A stretch of DNA of 64,000 nucleotides from Microbacterium trichothecenolyticum (GCF_000956465.1 NZ_JYJA01000034.1:62001-126000), one strand, 5' to 3'; positions 1 through 7,360 are shown, numbered from the stretch's first letter. The notes: generated by a model from the letters alone, not told the origin. Program-made: numbers and translations.

Positions 1-438
1 GGTCGGATCGATCCGGCCGTCGAGGTACCACCAGCGCCCGTCCTGCCGCACGAAGCGGCTCCGCTCGCGCAGCACGCCGCGGTCGCGGCCGTGGCGCCAG
101 GCAGCGCGGAACTCGACGACACCTCGCTGGTCGCCTTCGCCCCCATCCACGGCGTCGACGATCTCGAGCCCGCTCCAGCGCTGCTGCGGGTCGAGCGTCA
201 GCTCTGCGGGGCGCGTGCCCGGGTGCCAGGTGTCGTGCAGATACACGGCGTCGCCGACGACGAATGCCGTGTAGCGCGAGCGCATCAGGCGCTCAGCGGT
301 CGGAGCCGGTGTTCCGCGAAGCGCGGGGGCGCAGCATCCGTCGAAGCGATCGCCGCTGCCGCACGGACAGGGATCCGCATCCGCGACGCGCGGGAAGCCG
401 TCACGGGCAGCACGGGATGCCGCGGCGCCGAACGACAC
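1..438 (-). CDS. UPF0225 (YchJ-like) SEC-C motif protein, 3' end cut by window edge
   Basis: A 146-codon stretch on the minus strand that runs off the left edge without a stop. Near the N-terminus (about residues 24-36) it has the SEC-C-like zinc motif CPCGSGDRFDGCC, followed by the family's ERLMRSRYTAFVVGD and YLHDTWHP segments and, at the end, FVRQDGRWWYLDGRIDPT. These together are diagnostic of UPF0225/YchJ proteins, whose biochemical role is not established. I chose the GTG at 438 because it lies two bases past the stop of the upstream DksA-like gene, so the pair is probably translationally coupled; no other ATG or GTG precedes the motif. Family members are about 125-160 residues, so only a few residues should be missing. 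Confidence 0.85.
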   Translation of the reverse strand, partial: MSFGAAASRAARDGFPRVADADPCPCGSGDRFDGCCAPALRGTPAPTAERLMRSRYTAFVVGDAVYLHDTWHPGTRPAELTLDPQQRWSGLEIVDAVDGGEGDQRGVVEFRAAWRHGRDRGVLRERSRFVRQDGRWWYLDGRIDPT

Positions 439-439
439 G

Positions 440-805
440 TCAGACGCCGGCCTTCTCGGCGCACGACACGCAGCGGGTCGCGAACGGACGCACGCGAAGA
501 CGCGCGATCGGGATCCCGCGACCGCAGTCGACGCAGACGCCGTAGGTGCCGTCCTCCCAGCGCCTGACGGCCTCGTCGATCTCGGCGATCTCCCGGCGTG
601 CGGCCTCCTCGAGGGCGACGGCCCGCGACCACTCCCCCGACAGGGTCACGCCTTCGGGGTCGTGCTCGTCGTCGGCGACGTCGGAGCCCCGATCGGCGCG
701 CAGCTCCTCGAGGGTCTCGTCGATCGCGGCGATGCGCACCATGGCCGCGTCGTGCAGCTCGTCCAGGAGCCCACGAAGCTCGGTCCGGCTCGCGGCGGAG
801 GTCAT
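440..805 (-). CDS. DksA/TraR family C4 zinc-finger protein
   Basis: A 121-residue protein with an acidic N-terminal helical part (predicted coiled coil, about residues 5-85) and a C-terminal four-cysteine zinc finger, C91/C94 and C112/C115 (CVDC...CVSC). This is the DksA/TraR/RNA polymerase-binding layout: the coiled coil enters the polymerase secondary channel and the finger stabilises the fold. It contains DGTYGVCVDCGRGIP, typical of the family. Actinobacterial relatives often act as general transcription modulators, but the specific role here is inference. It is probably co-transcribed with the UPF0225 gene that starts two bases after its stop. Confidence 0.85.
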   Translation of the reverse strand: MTSAASRTELRGLLDELHDAAMVRIAAIDETLEELRADRGSDVADDEHDPEGVTLSGEWSRAVALEEAARREIAEIDEAVRRWEDGTYGVCVDCGRGIPIARLRVRPFATRCVSCAEKAGV

Positions 806-854
806 CGCATGAGACTACGCCCGGATGCCGGCTCCCGGCCGTAGCCGTGCCGCA

Positions 855-1220
855 TCAGCCGGCGACCTCCACGGTGAAGGTGACGTCCTGGATGCCGCCG
901 TCCTCGTTCGACAGCACCACCTTCGTCGATCCCTCGGCGAGCCCTTCGACCCCCGGGTTGTACGTCGCACCGCCCTCCTCGCGACCAGCTGTGAACTCCG
1001 CGACGGACGGATCGGAGACGACGCCGCTGTAACTGTCGACGGCGAGGTCGCCGGTGTCGATGTTCAGCACCTGCCCGACCTCGAGTTCGACGGTCTGGCC
1101 CTGAAGGTCGCCTACCTCGCGGGTGACCGGCGCGATCACGGGCTGGGACGACGCGCAGCCGTTCAGCGCGGCGAGCGAGGCGACGAGCACGAACGAGGCG
1201 ACGGGTCCGGCGAGGCGCAT
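855..1220 (-). CDS. Predicted lipoprotein with Ig-like fold
   Basis: A 121-residue protein. Residues 1-21 form a lipoprotein signal peptide ending in lipobox LNGC, with C22 as the lipidated residue. I chose the ATG at 1220 rather than one ten codons upstream because it gives a canonical short signal sequence. The mature part, about 100 residues, is mostly beta-like, with VELEVGQVLNIDTGD near the start and EGLAEGSTKVVLSNED near the end. The latter resembles bacterial Ig-like (BIG2) or chagasin-type inhibitor repeats; I cannot decide between them. It should be membrane anchored on the outer face. Transcribed away from the gene-free interval 1221-1542. Confidence 0.7.
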   Translation of the reverse strand: MRLAGPVASFVLVASLAALNGCASSQPVIAPVTREVGDLQGQTVELEVGQVLNIDTGDLAVDSYSGVVSDPSVAEFTAGREEGGATYNPGVEGLAEGSTKVVLSNEDGGIQDVTFTVEVAG

Positions 1221-1318
1221 GGCGTCATGATGACAGCCCAGCGGCTGCACGGCCAGCGCCCGGCGTTCGTATGGCCCGGCGATAGGGATCTCCCAGGACG
1301 GCCTTCTAGCCTGGACGC

Positions 1319-1424
1319 ATCGCGGTGAAGGGGAATCCCGGTCCCCTCCGCGAAACCCCTGCAGGCGATGAGTCGCCCGGGACCGCCCCTCGTGCCCGAC
1401 GCCCGGAGGGCACGAGGGGCGGTC
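1319..1424 (+). ncRNA. Candidate structured small RNA
   Basis: Starting about seven bases after TAGCCT (1307-1312), the sequence folds into a bulged hairpin (CGCGG 1321-1325 with CCGCG; inner AGGGG with CCCCT), then a small hairpin GGCGA-TGAG-TCGCC, then a 17-bp perfect stem with a ten-base loop (1381-1397 with 1408-1424). No U-tract follows, which weakens the terminator reading, though actinobacterial terminators often lack one. It does not match an RNA family I can name. Strand is inferred from the -10 box. Confidence 0.35.
1381..1424. terminator. Perfect 17-bp stem-loop, terminator-like
   Basis: GACCGCCCCTCGTGCCC at 1381-1397 pairs perfectly with 1408-1424 across a ten-base loop. It lies between divergent genes, so if it terminates anything it is a transcript that begins inside the interval. 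Confidence 0.5.
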
Positions 1425-1494
1425 TCACCGACCCGCCCGGAGCCGGCGATCCGCGACACCCCCCGGACGCGATCGCCGGCTTCTTCGCACGCGC

Positions 1495-1503
1495 TGTGGA
1501 TAA
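1495..1503 (-). other. Consensus DnaA box (single)
   Basis: TGTGGATAA at 1495-1503 is the exact complement of the consensus DnaA box TTATCCACA. Only this copy was noticed nearby, so it is not an origin. It lies about 30 bases upstream of the -10-like box for the gene at 1543, so a regulatory or DnaA-titration role is possible but unproven. Confidence 0.4.
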
Positions 1504-1542
1504 CTCGGTCGGAGCGTCGACGCCGGCGGCTACCGTGGGGGC

Positions 1543-2061
1543 GTGACGACTCGGGTGACGGCGGCAGTGCTCAGCGGGCTGCTCGCACTCGCCCTCGCCG
1601 GGTGCACCACACCGGAGCCGGTGGAACCCACGCCGACTCCCGCGTTCTCGAGCGAGGAAGAAGCGTTCGCGGCGGCGGAGGAGACGTACCGCGCGTACGT
1701 CGATGCGCTGAACGCGCGACATGCGGATCCCGCAGCAACTCCGTCCCCGACCGACTTCCTGATCGGGCAGGCACTGGAGTCGGAACTGGACACGCAGAGT
1801 ATCCTCGCGGAGCAAGAACGCTCGATCGTCGGCGACGCAGAAATGACCCGATTCGCTGGAACGAACTTCGCGAACGATCTGGGTGAGGTCACTGCGGTGG
1901 TATGTCTCGACGTCTCCAACTCTCGCGTCGTGGATTCTGACGGCACCGACGTCACCCCTTCGGACAGACCCCCTGTCCTGGCACTCGAGATCGTGTTCAC
2001 CCCAATCAACGACGGTCTAGCAGTGTCCGCGAGCGCCGTGGCGGACGATCAGACATGCTGA
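1543..2061 (+). CDS. Predicted lipoprotein, function unknown
   Basis: A 172-residue protein. Residues 1-20 form a signal peptide ending in lipobox LAGC (C21), followed by a proline/threonine-rich linker (PEPVEPTPTP) and an acidic segment with AFAAAEETYRAYVDALNA. This arrangement is common in small actinobacterial lipoproteins that precede PKD-domain secreted proteins. The GTG start at 1543 sits exactly six bases after TACCGT (1531-1536), with no Shine-Dalgarno, so the mRNA is probably leaderless. Its stop overlaps the start of the next gene by seven bases, so the two are likely coupled. No enzymatic motif was seen. Confidence 0.8.
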   Translation: MTTRVTAAVLSGLLALALAGCTTPEPVEPTPTPAFSSEEEAFAAAEETYRAYVDALNARHADPAATPSPTDFLIGQALESELDTQSILAEQERSIVGDAEMTRFAGTNFANDLGEVTAVVCLDVSNSRVVDSDGTDVTPSDRPPVLALEIVFTPINDGLAVSASAVADDQTC

Positions 2062-2831
2062 TAGTTGCGGCAATCACGACATTCGCACTGTCACTCGCGC
2101 CAGCCATGGGATCCGCTACATCCAACGGCTGCACAGCCTCCCAGCTGCAAGCGGGCCTCTGCTCGTACACGACGGACAAGGAAGCGGTCGTGTCCGGCAC
2201 TGATACACAAAAAGGCTCTGGCGGTGAAGCAGTCGACAATGAGCCTCGATCCAACCCAGGCGCTGCCCCCCGGCCCGAAGCGCCTGCGGAGCCGGAGGAC
2301 TGCGGCCCGCTCAACCGGTGTGAGAACTACGTCGTCGCCGGCCCGCCGGACGTGACCCTCGCTGATCTCGCCTCCTTCCGGCCCGCGCAGCCGACGCTCG
2401 GCGGCGAGCCCGCCGGCTTCGGCGTGGTCGGCATGCCGACGAACCTGCTGGCCTCGGCATCCGAGCAGCGCATCCCGGGCACGGTCCTCGGCTGGGACGT
2501 GACGGTGCGGTTCGTCCCAGTCGCCTACGTGTTCGACAACGGCGACGGCACGACCACGCGCGCGAGCACGGGGGGCGCGTCGTGGACGGCGCTCGGGCAG
2601 GGGCAGTTCACGCCGACCGCGACCAGCCACGCGTACCGGGCCCGCGGGACGTATCCGGTGTCGGTGACGGTCGAGTACGAGGCATCCGTCGATTTCGGAA
2701 GCGGCACGTGGCGGACGGTTCCGGGCGTGGTCCGGGCCGAGGCGGCCGGCTACGGCGTACGGGTCGTCGAGGTGCGCACCGCGCTCGTGGACCGCACCTG
2801 CGTCGAGGATCCGACCGGCCCCGGCTGCTGA
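2055..2831 (+). CDS. Secreted protein with PKD-like domain, function unknown
   Basis: A 258-residue protein. Residues 1-21 are a likely signal peptide (LIVAAITTFALSLAPAMGSA), followed by a low-complexity proline-rich linker with several cysteines. The C-terminal half has PVAYVFDNGDGTTTRASTGG and HAYRARGTYPVSVTVEYEA, a PKD-like beta sandwich motif of the kind found in extracellular adhesive proteins. The start overlaps the stop of the upstream lipoprotein by seven bases. Its last 82 bp overlap the 3' end of the convergent DUF6716 gene. The two-gene unit probably delivers a lipoprotein and a secreted partner to the envelope (inference). Confidence 0.75.
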   Translation: MLIVAAITTFALSLAPAMGSATSNGCTASQLQAGLCSYTTDKEAVVSGTDTQKGSGGEAVDNEPRSNPGAAPRPEAPAEPEDCGPLNRCENYVVAGPPDVTLADLASFRPAQPTLGGEPAGFGVVGMPTNLLASASEQRIPGTVLGWDVTVRFVPVAYVFDNGDGTTTRASTGGASWTALGQGQFTPTATSHAYRARGTYPVSVTVEYEASVDFGSGTWRTVPGVVRAEAAGYGVRVVEVRTALVDRTCVEDPTGPGC

Positions 2832-4099
2832 ACCGCTCCGGCGAGCCGGCGGCGCGCCCGCTTCGCCAGCCGCGCCACGGCGCGAAGCGGCACACCTACG
2901 GCGTAGGCGACGGCGCCCGAGGCGGACGTGTCACTGCGGCCGAGGGCGACCTTTCGCTCCCACGCGTCGCGCAGCGCCCCGCCGCGGCGCACCACAGCCG
3001 CGCGCGCCGGAAGCCGCCCCGCCGACCGCTGCGCGAGCAGCGCGTCGACCTGCGCGGTCCAGTCGTCGGCCTCGGGGGCGTGGAAGTAGTTCTCGTCGAG
3101 CCACTCGGGATCCGGATGCCGGAACCGCCGTGCGACGACGTCCTCCTCGCTCGCGAGCAGGTCGGCATCGGCGAGCGTCTCGTTGATGAGGCGCGGTGAG
3201 ACGCCGAACGTGTCGAGGGCGATGACGGGGATACCGCGCGCGATCGCCTCGATCGCCGCCGTGGAGCTCACGGTGACGAGTCCCCCGGCCGTCGCCAGAG
3301 CAGTGCCCATCGACTGCGTCGAGGTGACGAGGTTCGCCGGCAGCGGCCCGAGCGAGGCGAGCAGCTCGGGGTAACCGTCGAGCTCGGCGTGCGTCTGGTG
3401 CTCGCCCGACGCGGCCCGCAGCTTCACCACGACGCGCCGTGACGGATCCGCCGCGGCCGCGCGCACGAGCATGCGCGAGATGCGCAGCCGGTCCTCCCGC
3501 TCGGCCGGGACCTTCGCCTGGGCGGCGAACACGAGGTCGGTGCCCTCGACATCCGGGCGGGTGCCGCCGGCCGTCACGGCACCCCGGGCGAACGGCAGCG
3601 TCGCGAGGGCGTAACGGTGCGCGTACCCGGTGCGAGCCGACAGCGCGCCGAACTCCCGCACCTCGCGGCGCGAGTGCACGACGAACAGGTCGGACTGCAG
3701 CCGGTACACGACGGCCTTGCGCGTTGCGGGGATCGAGATGCCCGGAAGCCCCGTCACCACGACCGGCCGCGGCTCGAGAGCCGCGAGACCGCGGGCGAGC
3801 ACGCGCACGAGCGGTCCGCGTGCCCCGATCACGACGACGTCCGCCCGCAGCTCGGCGAGCCGGGCCGCCAGGACCGCGTACGCGATCCGCTCGACGCGGT
3901 CCTCCCCCAGCCCGCTCCCGCCGAGCGCGGAGGCGAGCTGGGCGTCGCTGACCACGAGCGGCGTCTCGAGCACGAGGAGCGAGGCATCCCATCGCTCTCC
4001 GACTCCGCCGAGGAGGGCGGCCGCCCACTTCACGTAGGAGTCGGTATCGGCGATCGCGACGACGCGCGGCCGCCGGTCGTCTGACGTGCCGGGACTCAC
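2750..4099 (-). CDS. DUF6716 putative glycosyltransferase of the nonulosonic acid cassette
   Basis: A 449-residue protein. It opens with RVVAIADTDSYVKWAAALLG and has later segments LVTVSSTAAIEAIARGIPVI and FHAPEADDWTAQVDALLAQR. The SS/E arrangement before a GIPVIALD-like strand resembles the nucleotide-sugar-binding half of GT-B glycosyltransferases, and the family has been catalogued as DUF6716; both assignments are from memory of the pattern. The GTG start at 4099 overlaps the neuB stop by four bases (GTGA). It is last in the cassette, so it may transfer, polymerise or export the sialylated glycan. The C-terminus ends in a basic, serine/threonine-rich tail that overlaps the convergent gene by 82 bp. 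Confidence 0.65.
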   Translation of the reverse strand: MSPGTSDDRRPRVVAIADTDSYVKWAAALLGGVGERWDASLLVLETPLVVSDAQLASALGGSGLGEDRVERIAYAVLAARLAELRADVVVIGARGPLVRVLARGLAALEPRPVVVTGLPGISIPATRKAVVYRLQSDLFVVHSRREVREFGALSARTGYAHRYALATLPFARGAVTAGGTRPDVEGTDLVFAAQAKVPAEREDRLRISRMLVRAAAADPSRRVVVKLRAASGEHQTHAELDGYPELLASLGPLPANLVTSTQSMGTALATAGGLVTVSSTAAIEAIARGIPVIALDTFGVSPRLINETLADADLLASEEDVVARRFRHPDPEWLDENYFHAPEADDWTAQVDALLAQRSAGRLPARAAVVRRGGALRDAWERKVALGRSDTSASGAVAYAVGVPLRAVARLAKRARRRLAGAVQQPGPVGSSTQVRSTSAVRTSTTRTP

Positions 4100-4968
4100 G
4101 CGGGAACGCGACGCAGCTTCGCCATGGGCGCGAGCTCGCCCGGGTACACGCGCTTCACACCGTCGCCGAGGGCCGCCTCGATGACACGGATGTCGCGCAC
4201 CAGGTGCTGCAGGCCCGCGGGCTCGAGCGAGGCGGCGTGGTCTGAGCCCCACATGGTGCGGTCGAGCGTGATGTGCCGCTCCACCGCGACGGCGCCGAGG
4301 GCGACGGCCGCGAGCGAGATCTGGAGGCCGCGCTCGTGGCCGGAGTAGCCGACCGGCACGCCCGGGAAGCGGTCACGCAGCGCCGGGATCATGCGGAGGT
4401 TGGCCTCCTCCGGCTCCATCGGATACGTCGAGGTCGCGTGCAGGAGCACGAGGCGGTCGGTGCCGAGGACGTCGATCGCGGCGTCGATCTGGTCGATCGT
4501 CGACATGCCGGTCGACAGGATGATCGGCTTGCCGGTGTCGCGCAGCGCCTGGAGCAGCTCGACATCGGTGAGCGACGCGGACGCGACCTTGTGCGCGACG
4601 ACGCCCAGGTCTTCGAGGAACGCGACGCTCGGCACGTCCCACGGCGACGCGAACCACTCGAGGCCGCGCAGCAGTGCGTGATCGGAGATCTCGATGTACT
4701 GCTCGCGGTCGAACTCGACGCGGCGCCGGTAGTCGAGGTATGTCATGCGACCCCATGGGGTGTCGCGCGGCATGTCGCGCATGTGCTCGGGCGTGGCGAT
4801 CTCGGGGGTGCGCTTCTGGAACTTGACCGCATCGGCGCCGGCGTCGGCCGCCACGTCGATGAGTCGCTTCGCGAGGTCGACGTCGCCGTTGTGGTTCAGT
4901 CCGATCTCGGCGATGACGTACGCGGGGCGTCCGCCCCCGACGACGCGGGATCCGATGGTGACGGTCAT
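4096..4968 (-). CDS. neuB: N-acetylneuraminate synthase-like enzyme (NeuB family), short form
   Basis: A 290-residue (beta/alpha)8 enzyme that condenses phosphoenolpyruvate with an N-acetylhexosamine (phosphate) to form a nonulosonic acid. Family signatures seen are YVIAEIGLNHNGDVDLAK near the N-terminus, DAVKFQKRTPE, FASPWDVPSV, KVASASLTD, ILSTGMSTIDQ and GYSGHE. The ATG at 4968 has a good Shine-Dalgarno (AGGAGG) five bases upstream and overlaps the neuA stop by four bases (ATGA). Typical NeuB proteins are about 340-350 residues because of a C-terminal SAF/antifreeze-like domain; here the protein stops soon after the barrel, so that domain is absent. The substrate could be ManNAc, ManNAc-6-P or a legionaminic/pseudaminic precursor; the sequence alone does not decide. 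Confidence 0.88.
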   Translation of the reverse strand: MTVTIGSRVVGGGRPAYVIAEIGLNHNGDVDLAKRLIDVAADAGADAVKFQKRTPEIATPEHMRDMPRDTPWGRMTYLDYRRRVEFDREQYIEISDHALLRGLEWFASPWDVPSVAFLEDLGVVAHKVASASLTDVELLQALRDTGKPIILSTGMSTIDQIDAAIDVLGTDRLVLLHATSTYPMEPEEANLRMIPALRDRFPGVPVGYSGHERGLQISLAAVALGAVAVERHITLDRTMWGSDHAASLEPAGLQHLVRDIRVIEAALGDGVKRVYPGELAPMAKLRRVPA

Positions 4969-6227
4969 GAGGCCTCCTGTGGTGCTGCGGGGTGATCGGA
5001 TGCTGCGGCTCGCACCGGCGCGACGGAGGGCCGGAGCGCGGTGGCGACCGCCGTCGCCGACCTGCCGGTGAGCACGCGCTCGGCGAGGTCGCGCACCGCG
5101 CCGGCGCCGCCGGGGCGGTCGAGCACGACGCGCGCGCTGGAGAGGACGAGGGGGTGTGCGTCGGGAACGGCGATGGGCCAGCCCACGAGCTCGAGGCACC
5201 GCAGATCGTTGACGTCGTTTCCGAGGTACGCGATCCGCGCCAGCGGGATGCCCTGCTGGTCGGCCCACTCGCGCAGCACGGCCGCCTTGTCGGCCGCGGC
5301 CTGTCGCACGTCCACGCCGAGCTTGCGCGCTCGGGCGGTGACGACGGGGTTCGACTCGGTCGAGAGGATGAGGAACGGGATGCCGGCGGCTCGCAGCATC
5401 CCGACCCCCATGCCGTCGGATCGGCTCACGGTGACGGATTCGACGCCGTTCTGGTCGACGTGCACGGTGTCGTCGGTGTGGACGCCGTCGAAGTCGGTCA
5501 CGACGGCGTCGACGGGGATCGCCCCCGCGCGGGCGCCGAACGCATCGCGGTCGACGAGGGGCGCGAGCGTGCGCGCAAGCTCCAGCTCGTCGAGGGTGTC
5601 GATCTCGATCGCGGTCCGCGGCGCCACCTCGGCGATGCCGACGCTGCCGAAGAAGCGGTGGTTCGCCGCGCGGAACCCCGCCGCCCGCATCACGTAGAAG
5701 CCGCCCGTCTCCAGGTAGTGCGGTTCGCGGTCCTGGCGACGCGGGCGCACGTCGATCTCGTGGCCTATCGGCTCAGCGGCACTGCCGACGCCCTTCTCCC
5801 ACAGGAAGCCGTACGTCTCGACGGCCGAGAAGACGCTGTCGCGGCGGCGCGAGCGCACGAGCTGCACGGCCGCGGTGAGTGCGTCGACGTCGATGAACGG
5901 CGAGGTCGCCTGCAGGAACGCGAGGACGCCGACGTCGACCTTGCGCGCCTCGAGTGTCTCGAGGGCGTGCACGAGTGCGCTCTCGCTGCTCGCGAGGTCG
6001 CCGGAGAGGTCGGCCGGACGCTCGACGACCTCGGCACCCCACTCGGCCGCGACCGCCGCGATGTCGGCGTCGTCGGTCGTCACGACCACCCGGTCGATCG
6101 CGGAGCAGCGCCGCGCAGCGTCGACCGCGCGGGCGACCAGCGGCACACCGCCGACGCGCTGCAGGTTCTTGCGCGGGACGCCCTTCGAGCCTCCGCGCGC
6201 GGGGATGATGGCGACGACCTCGCTCAT
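4965..6227 (-). CDS. neuA: CMP-nonulosonate (acylneuraminate) cytidylyltransferase fused to a HAD phosphatase
   Basis: A 420-residue two-domain protein. Residues 1 to about 230 are a CMP-sugar transferase: the CTP-binding motif IPARGGSKGVPRKN lies at the N-terminus and FLQATSPF follows. The C-terminal part is a HAD phosphatase of the KdsC type, with nucleophile motif VVTDFDGVHTDD, ADKAAVLREW and YLGNDVNDL, so all catalytic motifs look intact. It could dephosphorylate a 9-phosphate intermediate and then activate the sugar with CTP. The same domain order occurs in some bacterial NeuA proteins and in vertebrate CMAS. The ATG at 6227 overlaps the upstream gene's stop by four bases (ATGA). Confidence 0.9.
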   Translation of the reverse strand: MSEVVAIIPARGGSKGVPRKNLQRVGGVPLVARAVDAARRCSAIDRVVVTTDDADIAAVAAEWGAEVVERPADLSGDLASSESALVHALETLEARKVDVGVLAFLQATSPFIDVDALTAAVQLVRSRRRDSVFSAVETYGFLWEKGVGSAAEPIGHEIDVRPRRQDREPHYLETGGFYVMRAAGFRAANHRFFGSVGIAEVAPRTAIEIDTLDELELARTLAPLVDRDAFGARAGAIPVDAVVTDFDGVHTDDTVHVDQNGVESVTVSRSDGMGVGMLRAAGIPFLILSTESNPVVTARARKLGVDVRQAAADKAAVLREWADQQGIPLARIAYLGNDVNDLRCLELVGWPIAVPDAHPLVLSSARVVLDRPGGAGAVRDLAERVLTGRSATAVATALRPSVAPVRAAASDHPAAPQEAS

Positions 6228-7135
6228 GCCGCCCCCGTCCGGGCCGAGCGCCGGGCGCGTCCCGTGTGCACGGTCGCTCCCGTGCCCTCGAGCACGAGCG
6301 GGAGCGTCGTCGTGGTGCTCGACGGCAGCGTGTGCACGTCGAGCGGACCACGGGCGCCGGCGAGCACGAGCTCGACGGGCAGTCCGCTCTGGTGGATGCG
6401 CAGGCCCGGCACGGTCGAGACCGCGTCCAGCTGCTCGGCCGTCTCGCGACGGTGCGGGAGATACACGGCGCCGTCGGCCGCGGCATCCCGCACCCACCGC
6501 ACATAGTCGAGCAGCAGCATCCGTCCATCGACCGGCAGCGCACTGCCGAGCACGACGCGGCGGCCGAGCTCGGGCGAGGCGGGCGCGCTCCGACGCGTCC
6601 ACGAGAAGTCGTGGCGACGGATGCCGAACCCGTGGTCCGCGAGCGCGTCGAGGCGGTCGGCGCCGAGGTCGAACGCGGTGAACATCCCCGCGCGACGCGC
6701 GGCGGCGCGGCGATGCACCAGCTCGGCGGCGAACGGAGCGACGATCGTGGTGAGTCCCCGCTCCGCGATGTTCGGGCGGGCGTACGGACGGCGACCGAGC
6801 AGCGTGTCGGCGTACGCGACCGCGTGGGCGCCGTCGTCGAGGAAGGTGATGCGGCCCGGGCGGAGCACCGAGGCGGCGAGCCGGAACTGACCCGAGAAGC
6901 CGTCGCCGACGAGCCAGTGACGGTGGCGGGCGAGCAGGCTCCACGGGATGCCGAGATACGGCTCGAGCTCGCCGAACTGCGCGCCGCGCGACAGCAGCTC
7001 GTCCGCGGTGGCCGAGATCTGCGGGGTCAGCCGTCCCGCGACGGGGATCGTCACGCGGTGGGCTGCCGCCCACTCCGCGGCGCCGACGAGCTGCAGCGGC
7101 GACTCGACCCACGCCAGCACTTCCTCGCGACCCAT
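6224..7135 (-). CDS. Sialyltransferase-like protein (polysialyltransferase/GT52-like)
   Basis: A 303-residue protein that begins with WVESPLQLVGAAEW, like the start of bacterial sialyl- and polysialyltransferases. It contains LDDG (residues 99-102), and YLPHRRE (225-231), matching the acidic D/E-D/E-G and HP-type motifs of the GT38/GT52/GT100 group that use CMP-sialic acid. A run of serine/threonine follows HTLP near residue 270. The family assignment is by motif, so moderate confidence. It is first in the overlapping cassette, 115 bp downstream of the -10-like TACCCT (minus, 7257-7262). It would transfer the CMP-sugar made by its neighbours to a surface glycan. Confidence 0.65.
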   Translation of the reverse strand: MGREEVLAWVESPLQLVGAAEWAAAHRVTIPVAGRLTPQISATADELLSRGAQFGELEPYLGIPWSLLARHRHWLVGDGFSGQFRLAASVLRPGRITFLDDGAHAVAYADTLLGRRPYARPNIAERGLTTIVAPFAAELVHRRAAARRAGMFTAFDLGADRLDALADHGFGIRRHDFSWTRRSAPASPELGRRVVLGSALPVDGRMLLLDYVRWVRDAAADGAVYLPHRRETAEQLDAVSTVPGLRIHQSGLPVELVLAGARGPLDVHTLPSSTTTTLPLVLEGTGATVHTGRARRSARTGAA

Positions 7136-7152
7136 GCGGCGCCTCCTCCCGG

Positions 7153-7175
7153 CTGGGCCTCACGATCGGGCCCAG
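7153..7175. other. Hairpin in the leader of the nonulosonate operon
   Basis: CTGGGCC (7153-7159) pairs with GGCCCAG (7169-7175) over a nine-base loop, between the candidate -10 box (TACCCT, minus strand, 7262-7257) and the first gene of the cassette. It may be a 5' UTR element; no function can be assigned. Confidence 0.4.
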
Positions 7176-7360
7176 CGCTGTCTCCCCACGGTGAGCGGCG
7201 GACGTGAACGCGATGGGTCCCGCCGTGCGACCGCGGCTGGTCCGGCAGGTGAACGGAGGGTAGCGGGGCGCGTGAGAATTGCGGCCGGGCCGCTCGCGCC
7301 ACCGGCCGTCGCGTTCACGTGGCCCGGGTGCACGTCGGCGGCGCATGCCAGGATGAACGC

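Larger units (their letters stand above)
1221..1542. other. Gene-free divergent interval (322 bp)
   Basis: No credible coding region was found. The interval separates two divergently oriented lipoprotein genes. It holds a -10-like TAGCCT at 1307-1312, two hairpins, a perfect 17-bp stem at 1381-1424, a perfect DnaA box at 1495-1503, and the -10-like TACCGT at 1531-1536 that serves the gene starting at 1543. The hairpins cannot be terminators for either neighbour, because both are read away from the interval. Confidence 0.7.

Noticed and set aside
1495..1503. Origin of replication
   Set aside because: A single DnaA box without a cluster, dnaA/dnaN genes or AT-rich unwinding region is not an origin.
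1325..1546. 73-codon frame in the divergent interval
   Set aside because: Proline/arginine-rich with no signal, no ribosome site and it contains the 17-bp hairpin; structured non-coding DNA explains it better.
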